Of a stretch of DNA of 64,000 nucleotides, positions 50,098 through 62,300 are shown piece after piece. The DNA lies in the NCBI RefSeq assembly GCF_000002985.6, contig NC_003281.10, positions 7,688,001-7,752,000 of the forward strand, written 5' to 3'. The notes beneath the pieces are model-generated. The model saw only the letters and a program-made list of their open reading frames with translations, was not told the origin of the DNA and did not search any database. The position numbers were made by a program, and so were the translations under genes. This DNA comes from Caenorhabditis elegans (lineage: Eukaryota > Nematoda > Chromadorea > Rhabditida > Rhabditidae). Within the stretch, counting starts at the first letter, position 1. Every line of letters begins with the position of its first letter.

Positions 50098-52541
50098 TTA
50101 TCGAGAAATTGTAAGATAATTGGAAATCGATTCAAAATTGGGAAGATCAACAAGTTTCAGCGAAGGAACAGGGAATAATTTGAGATATTCCGGATTTGGG
50201 ATACTGTAGTTGTAGTCCGAGCCGAGAACAATATCAACCTGGAAAGAAAAAATTTAATTGATTTTTCATATTTTTTCTCTTGATTTGTGAAAATGTATGT
50301 GTTTTTGTTATTTTTGAGATTTTTTTAAAGTAAACATTTCTAAATATCGAAAACTATTTTTAAAAACGATGAAAACTTCGAGCAACAAAAGTTCAAAATT
50401 GTCGTTTCGAGACCGGAAACCGCAATTTTAAAGGAAAAATCTCAATAATTAGATGCTAGGTAATATATAAAAAAAATTAAACTTTTAGCTTTTAATTAGT
50501 TTTTAATTTATGAGAACTTATTACATTGTGCTTTGAAATAATTTGTGCAAGACGAGACGAGTCCGGGTAATTCAAAGGTCCTTCGAACTGAAAAGTTAAC
50601 AGAACATTTGAATTTGTTTTTACTTGAAAAGGTGCTCCACGGCAGTAACCCACCAATGTTAATGTCTTTCCCATATACCATGGCAGAAGTAAATTGACAA
50701 TTGTCTCCAAGTCTTGCGGAGCATCCAAAACCAAAACATTCTCGAAAGCCACGTGGTTTTCGTGATACTTGTCGAGAACTCTCGTTTCGAGACCCAATTT
50801 TCGAGATTCCAACGATTCGAGTAGCTCCGCTTTGCTCACTGGATGAGCTTTTCTGGAAAAAAAGCGATATTGTTTGCGTTGCGAGGTGTTTTTTCCTTCG
50901 TTTTTTCACTGTTCGTTGCGTTTTCACATCGTGTGTGGTCTTAAGGGAGTCTGTATTTGTAAAGAGAATAAGAGACTGTGATTGAGTAAGTGACACAGAG
51001 AAAATAGAGAAGCAGTGACTGGCACCGAACGGACAGGCACACCACTATGTGGATAAAAAATAGAGGGAGTGAAAGTTGGAATTGAGATACCGGAAAAGGG
51101 AATTTTGAAAATGATCCAGACACTGAGAGTTTGTTTTTTTTTTGGAAGATTTCCAGTCTCGGCACAACCTGAATATTTCCAAATTTGTGACGGCATGTGC
51201 GCGTTCAAGGAGTACTGTAGTTTTTACGTTCTATTATTGTGAGTCATGTTTTTGCGAAGTTGTAATAAAGAAATAAACACAAGACTTGGACTTCAACAAA
51301 GAATGGGAAATAATGGGAAGTGAGAACTACCGTACTCCATAAAGGCGCACACTTTCGTTCGAAATTATTCAGATCATTAAGGTAAATTTAAAGGAACACA
51401 CATTTGAAACGGTTTATCGACGAGTGAATGATGTATTTTAAACTTTCCACTTTGCAAAAGTTCAAGGAAAACGCCAATGGAAATATATGTAAACTAAATA
51501 TGTGTAAAAAACATCAAAAAAGGAGCCGGGAAAAAGATAAAACATTGTTAGATCTTGTTTCAAGTCTAAAGAAACATACCCTTTTTCATCAACCAACTTC
51601 ATAACAATATCTTCATTCTCCCAATTGAATTCCGAGTCTTCAATTTTCGGATTCATTTCCATTTTAATTTCAGCCATTATAGTACTCCATTCCCAATCTT
51701 TCCCATTTCTTAAATCTAAAGTGGTACGATAGGATGGTCTACGTGCCGGATAATGCTTCTTTGGTGGCGGGATTCCATGATTTGGCGCAACATGGCGGAT
51801 TACTAACAACTGAGATTCGTCCATTCCACAAATATTCTATAACAAACTAGGGCTTCAGTACTCATAAATGGATCTTACCTCAACTTTTGATTTAATTTCA
51901 ATGAGCTCTTGAGCCTGCCAAACTGCGTCTACAGTAACCACAATTCTTGGTTTTTCACACATTATTATTTTTTCTAAAACTTTATTTTTTGAGACAAGAG
52001 GGTCCTGGAATAAGATAAAACTTTAACTGAAACAAAATAGCAAATATTACCATAACAATTCCAATCAAACCAACTCGATATGCTGCTAAAATTGTCAAGG
52101 GAAGTTGCATAACTTTTGGAAGAAAAATCAATATTTTCTTGTTTTCAATGCCACCGTTGTCAATAGGAGATGTGGGGAGAACAAGAGCTTTTGCTATTTT
52201 TCGAACCAAAATCTCACATGTTTCCCAGTCTACATCACAACAATCATGAACATCTTTGTCATCCCAGTAATTTCCTTCCCTGAAAAACTAACTCGGGTCC
52301 TGACAAGAATTAAATTTTTCAAATACCGTATTCGCTAGGTTACGGCAGTTTTGCTTTCGATATTTTACGCCTTTTTGGTAATAATTGAATAGGCAAGTTT
52401 TTTACTGGATAAAAGGCAAAAATATTGAATAAATCGAGAAAAACAAGAAAATGAAATAAAAGAGTCTTACCAAATCAATCCAATATCCAAAGGTTTCCGT
52501 ATATTAGGATCTAAACCAATACACTTTTTCAGCAGTGACAT
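50098..52541 (-). CDS. diverged AMP-binding / acyl-CoA-synthetase-like protein
   Basis: Six exons: 52541-52471, 52279-52051, 52004-51879, 51836-51580, 50852-50525, 50238-50098; about 383 residues, all joins in phase. The N-terminal third reads like the start of an acetyl-CoA-synthetase-type enzyme: GLIWEGNYWDDKD, then KKILIFLPKVMQLPLTILAA, YRVGLIGIVMDPLVS, and KPRIVVTVDAVWQAQELIEI. The usual ATP-binding loop (TSGTTGxPK type) and the C-terminal catalytic motifs are not found, and the protein is far shorter than the ~600-650 residues of the family. It may be a non-catalytic remnant that still keeps an open frame, or missing exons may lie elsewhere. The true 5' end is uncertain; the ATG at 52541 follows an acceptor-like ACTACAG, so an upstream exon is possible. 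It lies downstream of cdh-3 on the same strand, about 850 bases away. Confidence 0.6.
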
Positions 52542-52587
52542 TACGAATGTATTCTGTAGTGAATATATTTATAACTGAATGCACATA

Positions 52588-52720
52588 TGGATACAATTTC
52601 AGTATATAATTGGCTGCAATTTGTTGAAGAGATAATAATTCCAATTTTGCCAATAAGAGATGTGGCGAGAACAAGTGCTTTTAAAATTTTTTCGAACCGA
52701 AATCATCATAGGAGAAACAC
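52588..52720 (-). pseudogene. relic copy of an AMP-binding-like exon
   Basis: The minus strand resembles exon 2 of the neighbouring AMP-binding-like gene: GGTTCGAAAAA, CTTGTTCTC, CCACATCTC and TATTG occur in the same order as in 52215-52140. The reading frame is broken. It looks like a local duplication now decayed. Confidence 0.55.
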
Positions 52721-52742
52721 GCAAATCTTAATTTTTGTTGGA

Positions 52743-53160
52743 TCAGTAAATCCAGAGTTTCAGAAATGTATTGATTTCAGTTAATTGCAGTGCAGCCACT
52801 AGTGCCGTAGTGTTGGTGACTAATAGATCATTAAGTTCCAATTTCCTTGAACATTTCAATATAATTTGACTCATGTTCTGTGATAAAATCACTTGCAATC
52901 GTTTTGATTCTTCTTGTGGAAATGGGCTTTTGTACAAAACAATTATTTCAGTATTACGGGAAAACGATTTTAAAACGTTTTGGGAGAGCAAACTCTTCAA
53001 ACTACTTCTTGCTTCAATGGAAAACGTTTTAATCTCCAATCCATCGAATTCATCACAAATCGTGCTTTTGAAATCTTCATTGGCACTATAGTCAACATAA
53101 CAGACAATTTTCGTCTGATGTAATATCTCAAGTATGTGATCCAATAAAAAACTACAGTAA
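52743..53160 (-). pseudogene. orphan ORF upstream of the AMP-binding-like gene
   Basis: An open frame of about 133 codons begins without ATG, just after an acceptor-like ACTGTAG, and contains IVLYKSPFPQEESKRLQVIL. I see no proper donor at its end and no recognisable domain. It may be another piece of the same decayed duplication or an unplaced exon. Confidence 0.3.
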
Positions 53161-53394
53161 TCCTAACGTACTCCTATGTTACCAGCTTTCTAAATATATG
53201 AATGAGAAGAACTGCAAATTACGAAAAGTAATAATTGTTGTTGGAATGATTGAATGAATTTATATAATAGAACCAGAAATATCTAACCGTTTATAGCACA
53301 AAGAAATATAATATTAACAGACTAGAAACATGAAATCATTCAGAGATTTAGGAACCCGTAAAAATGAATCGAAAATGATGAAAATAAAATATCT

Positions 53395-56300
53395 CTATAA
53401 GTAAGCCATATTAATGTGCCCGTCTCTACGGTAAGATGGGGCAGTTGGTGGTTGATAGCGACGTGATGATGAAGATGTGTAGATATGAGTGATGTCATCA
53501 GTTGATGTCGATTTCTGAAATATTTCAAAAATTATTAAATACGACTTTAAATTAGCACTTTTTCTGGTTTACTCACCATTCCATAAACAGTTGCCACGTC
53601 ATAAGTATCGTCATCAGGTGACTTGACCATTGATCGATTGATATGTCCTCTTCTACGTGGCATTACATGCCCCGTCCACCCATTACTTCTTTCAGTTTGT
53701 TTTTGATCTCCAGGTGATTTTTGTCTCCATCGTCTTCTGATTGCCAGAAGACAAACGGAAAATCCAATTAAACTGATAAGAGCAAGAGTTATGAGCAGAA
53801 TGAGTGTAGTTGTATTCGAGAAATTGGAAAACAGTCGGAATCCTCCTGATCCAGATTGAATTGAATCAAATTGACACTCATTTCTAGATGTTCCAGTTGA
53901 TGATATTTCAAAAAACTTGTTTCTATTAAGAATAGGATGTACGAATTGATTTTGAGCAAGCAAACGTCGGAAACAAAATGCGGCAGGTGTCATCAGTTGT
54001 ATCTTTTTTGCTGTGAAGAGCATTTGGAGAGGTACACGTGATTTCACTTCTTTTCCACGTCCATTTACTTGAATTGAGATTCGACGTCCATCCTCTGACA
54101 TTTGAAATAGAAGACGATGCCATCGACCATCATTCACACGTTTTTCAATTCGTGTCTCGATCGGACGAGCGTAGGCGTCGGTGATTGAAAAGGTAAGGGA
54201 ACCTCCAATGAGCTGAAAATTTAGAAATTTCAAATCCAAAACTGTAGTAGGTGAAAACTGAATTCCCCCGTTTTTTGAACTTGAATAAACACTTTTCGAA
54301 GGGCTTTGCTATATAATATTTGTTTATTTTAGAAATATAGAATGATTTGAATGAAATTCCGTGCTACTCCATCTTTAGGGTATGATCTCTTCCATGGAAG
54401 TTTGCACCTTCTAAGTTTGGACTTTTCAAACATGTCACACTTAGATTTAGGAAAGTTGACGTCACGTCAAATATATTTAAAGAAAAAATATCATCTACCT
54501 ACCTCAATAAGAGCGACTTGCTTGCCAAAATCAACTCGAAAAAGTTCACTTTTTTCCAACTGAACAGTTCTGAAGTCGAACTCAATTTTCTGAATATCTC
54601 TTCCATCACAATTTTCAGAACATTTCAAAAGATGCGATGTTCCATTTCTAACTGAAATCTCCACACTTCCACCAGTAGACATTGAAAACACGTCATCAGC
54701 TCTTTCACAACTGTACATACTCTCGAATCCCTGACCACATCGACAAATTGGTTGAGATGATTCTTCCATGAAGCATTTGCCACGAGGACCACAATCTATG
54801 TCATCACAAGTGGTGATAACATTGATTTTTTGAGTTTTTTGAATCGTCTCATTTGTTGTGTCATCATAACAATCGATCCCGCTAGAGCAGAAACACCGGG
54901 CAGTCAGTTTTTTCAAGGGCAAGTCAAAAATGACAGAAGAACTTCTGGAGACAAGTCTCGAGGCTGAATCGCCAACCAGAGTTGGTTGACACGTAGAATT
55001 CTTCTGAATACACGTAACACCATCACACGGATCTTTGTCGAAATCCACAAAATCCAAGTACCCTGGTCGATGCTTTTTGAGGAATGATGTCAAAGTTTGG
55101 CGAGCTTCAGATTCCTCAATAACAACACCATTTCGATCGACAATTACAAATGTGATATGATATTTGATGTCTTCTGAGGTCTGCCACGTGCCGAGGCAAT
55201 AGATTTTCATGTCGGAATATGTGACACGGAGATCAGTGATGAGACGGGGAATTGACGATTTTTGAGTTATAATTTCCAGGCTAACCGCATTGTTTTCAAG
55301 GGATTTGACTGTCTCAGGAGATTCATTGATAATACGAAGGTTCCATGTGGAATTAGCTGGTGACGTCACAACAGGAATAGTTGTGTTGATGACGTCACTA
55401 TTGAAAAGAAGGCGGCAGTCTTTGGTGATCTCATATAGGTTTTCTTCTGTTCTCGGGAAACACTCCACATCAATTGGAGTTGGAATCTTCAAATTGGACA
55501 AAGTGGAGCTTACGACATGGTATTCAATATCCTTAGAGGTGACGTCATCTGCTACATCATCAAGAAGAATTCGTACTATTTCCTTCTTCTCATCTTTTCC
55601 AACTACGTTCACTTGATATACACCACTGCTCAACTTTGAAATGTTCTTCCCTGTTCCAGAACCAATTAGACTGAAAGTTCGCTGGTCGGAAGATAAAGAG
55701 TATCCAGATGGAAGATGGAATAGGTTAGGAATGTTGTAGTTTCTCGTGGCAAATATCACAGATGGTATATTCCAAGTGGTGAGGTTAGTTGGTGGTATTA
55801 CGGTAACTACCACGTGGCAAGCCGATCGAATTTTTGAATCGGACTGTGATTTGATCTGAAGGGAAAATTGATAAGTTCCAGGCAGAAGAGGTTTCAAAAA
55901 GATCAAGCTGGAACCATTTTGATAGAAGAGGTGCGTCTGAAACGAGTCAAAGTTCATTTATATATTTTAGACATAGCTTTTCTCAAAAATCTAAACTGGA
56001 ATACAAACCTTATCAAAAATATCAATTTGACATCCTTTAATCTCATCTGAACTCCACCCAAAATTGTGAATTTCTGTTGGATGTTTGGAATCGAGATTTG
56101 CAACTGATTCGAAAAAGTAAAAATTCTTCTGGAAAACTGGACAAGCCATTAAGCTCCTGTTTGGAGTGATTGTAAGTGCACTTCTAAAAGATTATGAGTT
56201 AGAGTTTACAATTGATATTCCATACAAACCTTTCAAAGTTCTGCCCAAAGATATCTATTTGCATAGTTTCTTCCAATGGAGTCTTCAAAATAAGATTCTT

Positions 56301-59300
56301 CGATCCATTACTAAAATTGACATTCTTTTGATTTTCCATATACTGAACCGCATTCTCCAGATTTTTCCAAATAATTGTTCCAGTAGGAGAATCAAAAGGT
56401 ATGTTCAAAATCATTGTTTTTGGAAGTGACATTGATTTTCGAATTGTTGGCTGTCTTGCAAGCGGGAAAGAATTCCTATCAGCATCCAAATTATTAACAA
56501 CAAGATTAATAATCTTTCGATCCTGTTTTGGCCAAAATCCATCATCGCATTGAATTTTCAAATGAGCCTGATTTCCAGAAAATCCGAAAACAATTAAAGA
56601 ACCATTTCTAAGAACTTTAAAGTTGTCTGAGTTCCTGGATTCCACTAGAATAAAGTTTTCAAAGCATCCATCAACTTGAAGAGGATACATGGAAATATCG
56701 GATGTGATGTTTAATGTTATATTTTCATTTTTAGTGGACTCCATTGCATCAGTCTTCACAAATTCATATATTGTGTCATTTTCAAGAATCCAAAATTGTG
56801 TAGCGTTTTTCTTGAGTACTACGTCACCATCACGGGTTACTGTAGCAACGTCAAGTGGGAAAATAGTTGCACCGGAATCTATCTTCTTTCCAATAACATC
56901 TCCAACTTTCGTTGTTTCCCGAATTCTTCTCTGTTTAATTTTTCCAAATGAACTTTTATCTACCAAATGGGCCAAAACAGTTTTTTGTAGACGTGGGACA
57001 CCATGATCCGTTGCAGTTACTTTCAGTGACATCAGAGGCTGAGGAAGTTGTTGTCGGAACCTTGAAAGTACTCCAGTAGACGGTTCAATTTTGAAATACG
57101 GTGACGTAACCGAATATCGAATTTTTCCATTGTTTTCGGAATCCATATCACTGGCATGAAATTGACCGATCTCCGCCGAGTTCTGAAAGTGAAATATGTA
57201 TAAAAATGTCTACAAAACTAACAATAAGAAATACCAACGCACCTCTTCTGAAATAAATAAATATTCTGGTTTTTCGAATATTGGTGCATTATCATTGACG
57301 TCTTTGACATTCACAAACAAACTAGTTTCGATTAACCAGGCTCCATCAGTGAGCTTAACTTTTATACGATAACTTTGTTTCTGTAAGAAATGAGACATTC
57401 AATTGAGGCATGTTTTTTTTATTTTACCTTTTCGAAATCCAAAGAATCATTCACAAATACCATCCCAGTATTCTCATCAACTCTAAATGGGATACCTTCT
57501 CCACCTCCATCCAATTCAAATCTGTGATTCGAGTGCTCATCGGCATCTGAAGCTGATAGCTGAATAACTGGTTCTCCGATTCTTACGTCCTCTGGAACTT
57601 CCACGTGGAATATTCTCGAGAATCGTGGAGCATTGTCATCTTCATCCAGAACCGTTACAATAACAGTTGTATTCCCACGTCTTCTAGGTTTTCCATCATC
57701 AATAGCTTCAACAATCAAATGATATTCTGATTTTGTCTCTCGATCAAGATCTCGAACTGATTCAATTTGTCCACTCTCTGTGACCATAAATTCGTGATTC
57801 GCGTCACCTCCAACTATCTCATAAAATACTCTTGAGCTTCTGTCAATATCCCTTGCAATTACATGACCAATTAATTTTGGACCTGAGTTTTCGGTAACAT
57901 TAAAACGATACAGTTGCTGGTCGAATCGGGGGCTGTTATCATTGATATCAACTATTTTGATAGTAGCTTTTGTGATAGTGGAGAGTGGTTTATTGTCAAA
58001 ATAGGTAGTGGCAATAATGAAAACAAGGCATTCCGAATACTCTTCAGCGTCCAAACTTGATCTGTAAAGTTAAATCCATTTTGATTGATATTACTTGGTT
58101 CTGAAAAGCTCTGCCGAACTCTTTTCAGAAACATGTGTGCAAAACTTGCTTAAGACATAGCTTAGTTTAAAAAAAACTCACTTTGTTTTCAATATTCCTG
58201 TACTTTTCTCCATCTCGAGATGATCACTGCATCTGCTTACAATTGAATACCGAATCGAATCTCCATTAGCTTTGAAAACTGCCAACTCTTGCTCGTCATG
58301 CTCCCGAACACTGACTGTATCCAGTTTCTCAACGAAAACGGGGAAATGTTTTCTTGAATGAGGATGAAATAAGTATTCCATAAATGCTACGTGACCTGCA
58401 TCATCTGAGACAGTAACTCTGACTGGCACGGCCGTCTGTAGTGGTGATTTGAGGGTTATTTCTCCGTTTTCAGATAAGTTTAAATTTGAATTATTTAGGG
58501 AAAACTTCAAATGATCAGATTTATCCAAATCATGAACATTTATGACGTGAATGATCTCTACACTTCGTGTAGGATCAGGAACAAATATATCACTGTTCCT
58601 ATCATTAATCATTGGATGATTATCATTAAAATCTTCCACATGAATTTCAACAATCACTTTTGAGCTTTTTTCTCCATCTGTTACTTTCACAAAGAATCTG
58701 AACTCTTCGTTTTCTTCTCGGTTAACTTTCCCAGCAACCGTAATCCAACCGGTGGCCACGTTGATACGAAATGGGATCGTTATCTCATCGTTACTCTCCA
58801 GAGAATACTGCAGTTCGGCATCCTTGTCTTTATCGGTTGCCAGAATTCTGATGATTTTGGACCCAATCTTCGAGTTCTCAGAAATTTTTATAAAATACGA
58901 AGAGAGCTCAAACTCTGGAGTATTGTCGTTGATGTCGCCCACGTGGATCAAAATTTTGGAGGTCGCTGAAAGTGACGGTATTCCTGCGTCTTTAGCTTCA
59001 ATAAGAAGCTCATGAAGTGATGATTCTTCACGATCCAAAGGAATCAATGAGAGAATGTCACCTGTAAAATGGGTAAAATTTTTTTCTGGCAGATATTTTC
59101 AAGACTAACCTGTCGTAGAATTGACTGCAAACAAACTTGTATTCCCTGAGAGTATACTATACGTCACAAGTCCATTCTGTCCTTCATCCAAATCTTCTGC
59201 AATTGAACTTCCAATAATCAGAGGATAGGATACTGTATCCAGCTCTTCTAAAACTTTCAAATTGACAACATCTCCCGTAATGAACCGTGGAGCTTCATCA

Positions 59301-62300
59301 TTTTCATCAGTAACATGAATTATAACTTGACTTGTCGACTTTCCGGCTGTGATGTTAAATCGATAGGTCTTGATATTTTCAAAATCTAACGGAGAGTTTG
59401 TGAAAATTGTCCCATCAAATGGAGAAATTGTGAAGTTATAATCATTGTCCTGAATTCGAAATACGCTGCCTTCCAAACCAGCTCCCAATATTACAATTTT
59501 TCCAACTTCTGTGAACCTATCGGCAGTCTCAGAGATGTTAAACTCGAATGTTCCATTTGAAAGCACCACATTTTCTACGAATGCAGCTTTGTCGATATGT
59601 ATCTTTACATCACAAAATCCAACTCGTTCCCCATCATAGGAAATCGCTTGAATTTTCAGTTTAGCGATGTCGCTGGTAGGTTTTGTATTCGGTGTTGATT
59701 GAATAATACCAGTAATGGGATCAATTTTAAATGAATCACTTCCAATTTGTGGCACAATTCTCCATGTTACAATTTCCGACGCAATCAACATTCCAACATC
59801 TTCGTTTCCAAAGAACATCCAAAATTCAGCATCTTCACATGTCACTGCTCTCAATTTTTGGGTTACTTGAAATTCAATTGTGACATCATCGAAGTGCACC
59901 TTGAACGGCGGTCGGTTGTCATATATTCTGATAGTTGCATTGAAGGACTCGTTAGGAATTGAGTTCAGGGATATTACTCCTGAATCTTCAATTTCTAGAT
60001 TACCAAATACATCACCATCTACAATGGAGAAGCTGACATCTGAGGCAATCGCATCTAAATCTTCCCATTCCAATTTGTAGTTCAGGTCATCGTATACAAT
60101 TATTCTTCCAGGAGCATTCAGGATCTTTGGCTTGTTATCATTGACGTCAGCAATAAATATTAGTAAATTCCATATTCTATTTTCAGAAGGCTCAATCATT
60201 TTTGTTTTGAGAAGTGATGTATTCTCTCGATCGAATACAGTTGTTGTTCTGATTATTCCTTCTTGATCAATCAGAAGGCCGCACGTCGGATCAACCAGCC
60301 GATATTTAGTGGTATCCGCTGAAAATATTTGAAGTTTATAATTTTTCTAGTTTCGGAGGAAAATTCTAGATCATTTATTGTTTTCATCAAAACTTTGCAA
60401 GCTATTTTTGAATAATGAAATGTATGTGCTTTTCATCAATTTCATTTTTTTAATAAAACTTTTAAATTTAAACTTACAGTTTGGAACAACTCCAACAACG
60501 GTTCCAATTGGTGAATTCTCTTCAATTTCAAACATCAGCTCATTCTCTCGAATCTCTCTGCTTTTCATTTTTTCTCCAAAAAATAAGGTCACACTGATTG
60601 GTGCACTTAGTTTTCCCTTCTTGACAGTTCCTTTTAAATCGTAAAAATTGGAGTTTGGGATGAAATGCCGTTTTACAAAGATTTCAAAATTTCTAACGTA
60701 GAAGTGCTCATCAATTACATCAATTGTGACGTCATCACGATCAATTGGTATTTTACCAATTTTGGATTTTGAGTTGAAGGATGGTGGAGATGGAATGAAA
60801 AAATTTGATTGAGGAAGTATCAAACGATCTTCAATAACTTCAATGGTGATCTGAAATTCAAATTTTTAAAACAGAAATGATTGTCTTGGGAACATGGGAA
60901 CAATAGTAGTAGTATACTTGGGAACAATAGTATCATGACCAAGGGCGTCATTTTCCACTTTTTCGGTTTTTCAGGGAAAATTTAAAAAAAATTTCGATTT
61001 TTAGAAAACCGAAAAATCGAAAAACTAACACTCTTGGTCATCATGACAAATAAATTATAAATGTTCGCATAACTTTCAGGGTTTCTTCTAATTCAAAATT
61101 TGAACGTATACTCAACCTCACCTTAGCTTTAGCAATTCCTTTTGGAATAACAGCCACAATGAGAATATCATTCAAATTTCTATAAAATCTCTCCTTCAAA
61201 ATCAGTTCTCCGGTGTCAGCATCAATTGATATCTTGTCAGTTCCAACTATATAATATCGTATTCTATATCCAGATTCTGCAGTCACTCTTCCAAATGATG
61301 TTCCAATTGGATGTATTGACGATAGAAGCATTAATACATTATTCGTTGAAAATCGAACATCTTCTGACAAATAATCTTTGATTAAAGTCATCATAAACGG
61401 TTTCATGTCCGAGTTCTGAGTAGAAACCAAATCCACGTGATTTATCAGTTCTGATTGTGTGGGAATCAACAAATTGTTCTCGTGGATTTGGAGTGATGTC
61501 TTCAGATTTTGAAGTTTCACATTAGAACAGTTGCTTGGAAGAGGTACGGTAGATGGAGGAGATATGAGATGAGCCGGTGAAATGCAGGAGCTCTCGGAGC
61601 TTGGAGAAGGGCTCGTGGTGACATGGAGAAGCTTGAATGACTTAGGAGAGCTGAAAATGGTGGTTATACTTGATTCTTGATTCTTATCAAAATTATAAAA
61701 ATTACCCTTCTTGATCTTCTGATTCCAAAATAATGTAGGCATTGGATACTGTCGCATTTTTCGTCCGCCACAACTTTTTGTGTTCTAAGAAAAAAGTATT
61801 GTTCCCCGAATTATTAGCGTTTTCCAAAATAACTCTTGAAATCTTCCAATTTTTCCAATCGTTCATAAGATTCGAAACTTCAGTGGTGTTTTCCTAAAAT
61901 ATGAAATTTTAGATACTACCATTAAAACAATTATTCTCACATTCAGAACTATGTCCATAACTTTTTCTACGTCTTCTGATCGTTCGGAATCAACGAATTC
62001 AACTTCAAAATTAACTTTCTCAGTTTTTTCACCATTTTCTGATGTTAAAATGATATCAAATCCCGTTGAAGCTTGCTTAGCATTTCTTCGAATCAGAATT
62101 ATATTTCCAGACGAATCCACGTGTAATCTTGGATCCAGTGTGCTCCAGTATACCGTTTCAGAAGACGCTATATCTAGGTGACCAACTTTTTCTCCGATCT
62201 TGTCATTCTTGAAAATACGAATCAAATTTCCAGAATTCAATTGAACAGCCAATTTGCTCGAGGATGTAACAGTCACCAATAGAAACGTTTTTGATTGTAA

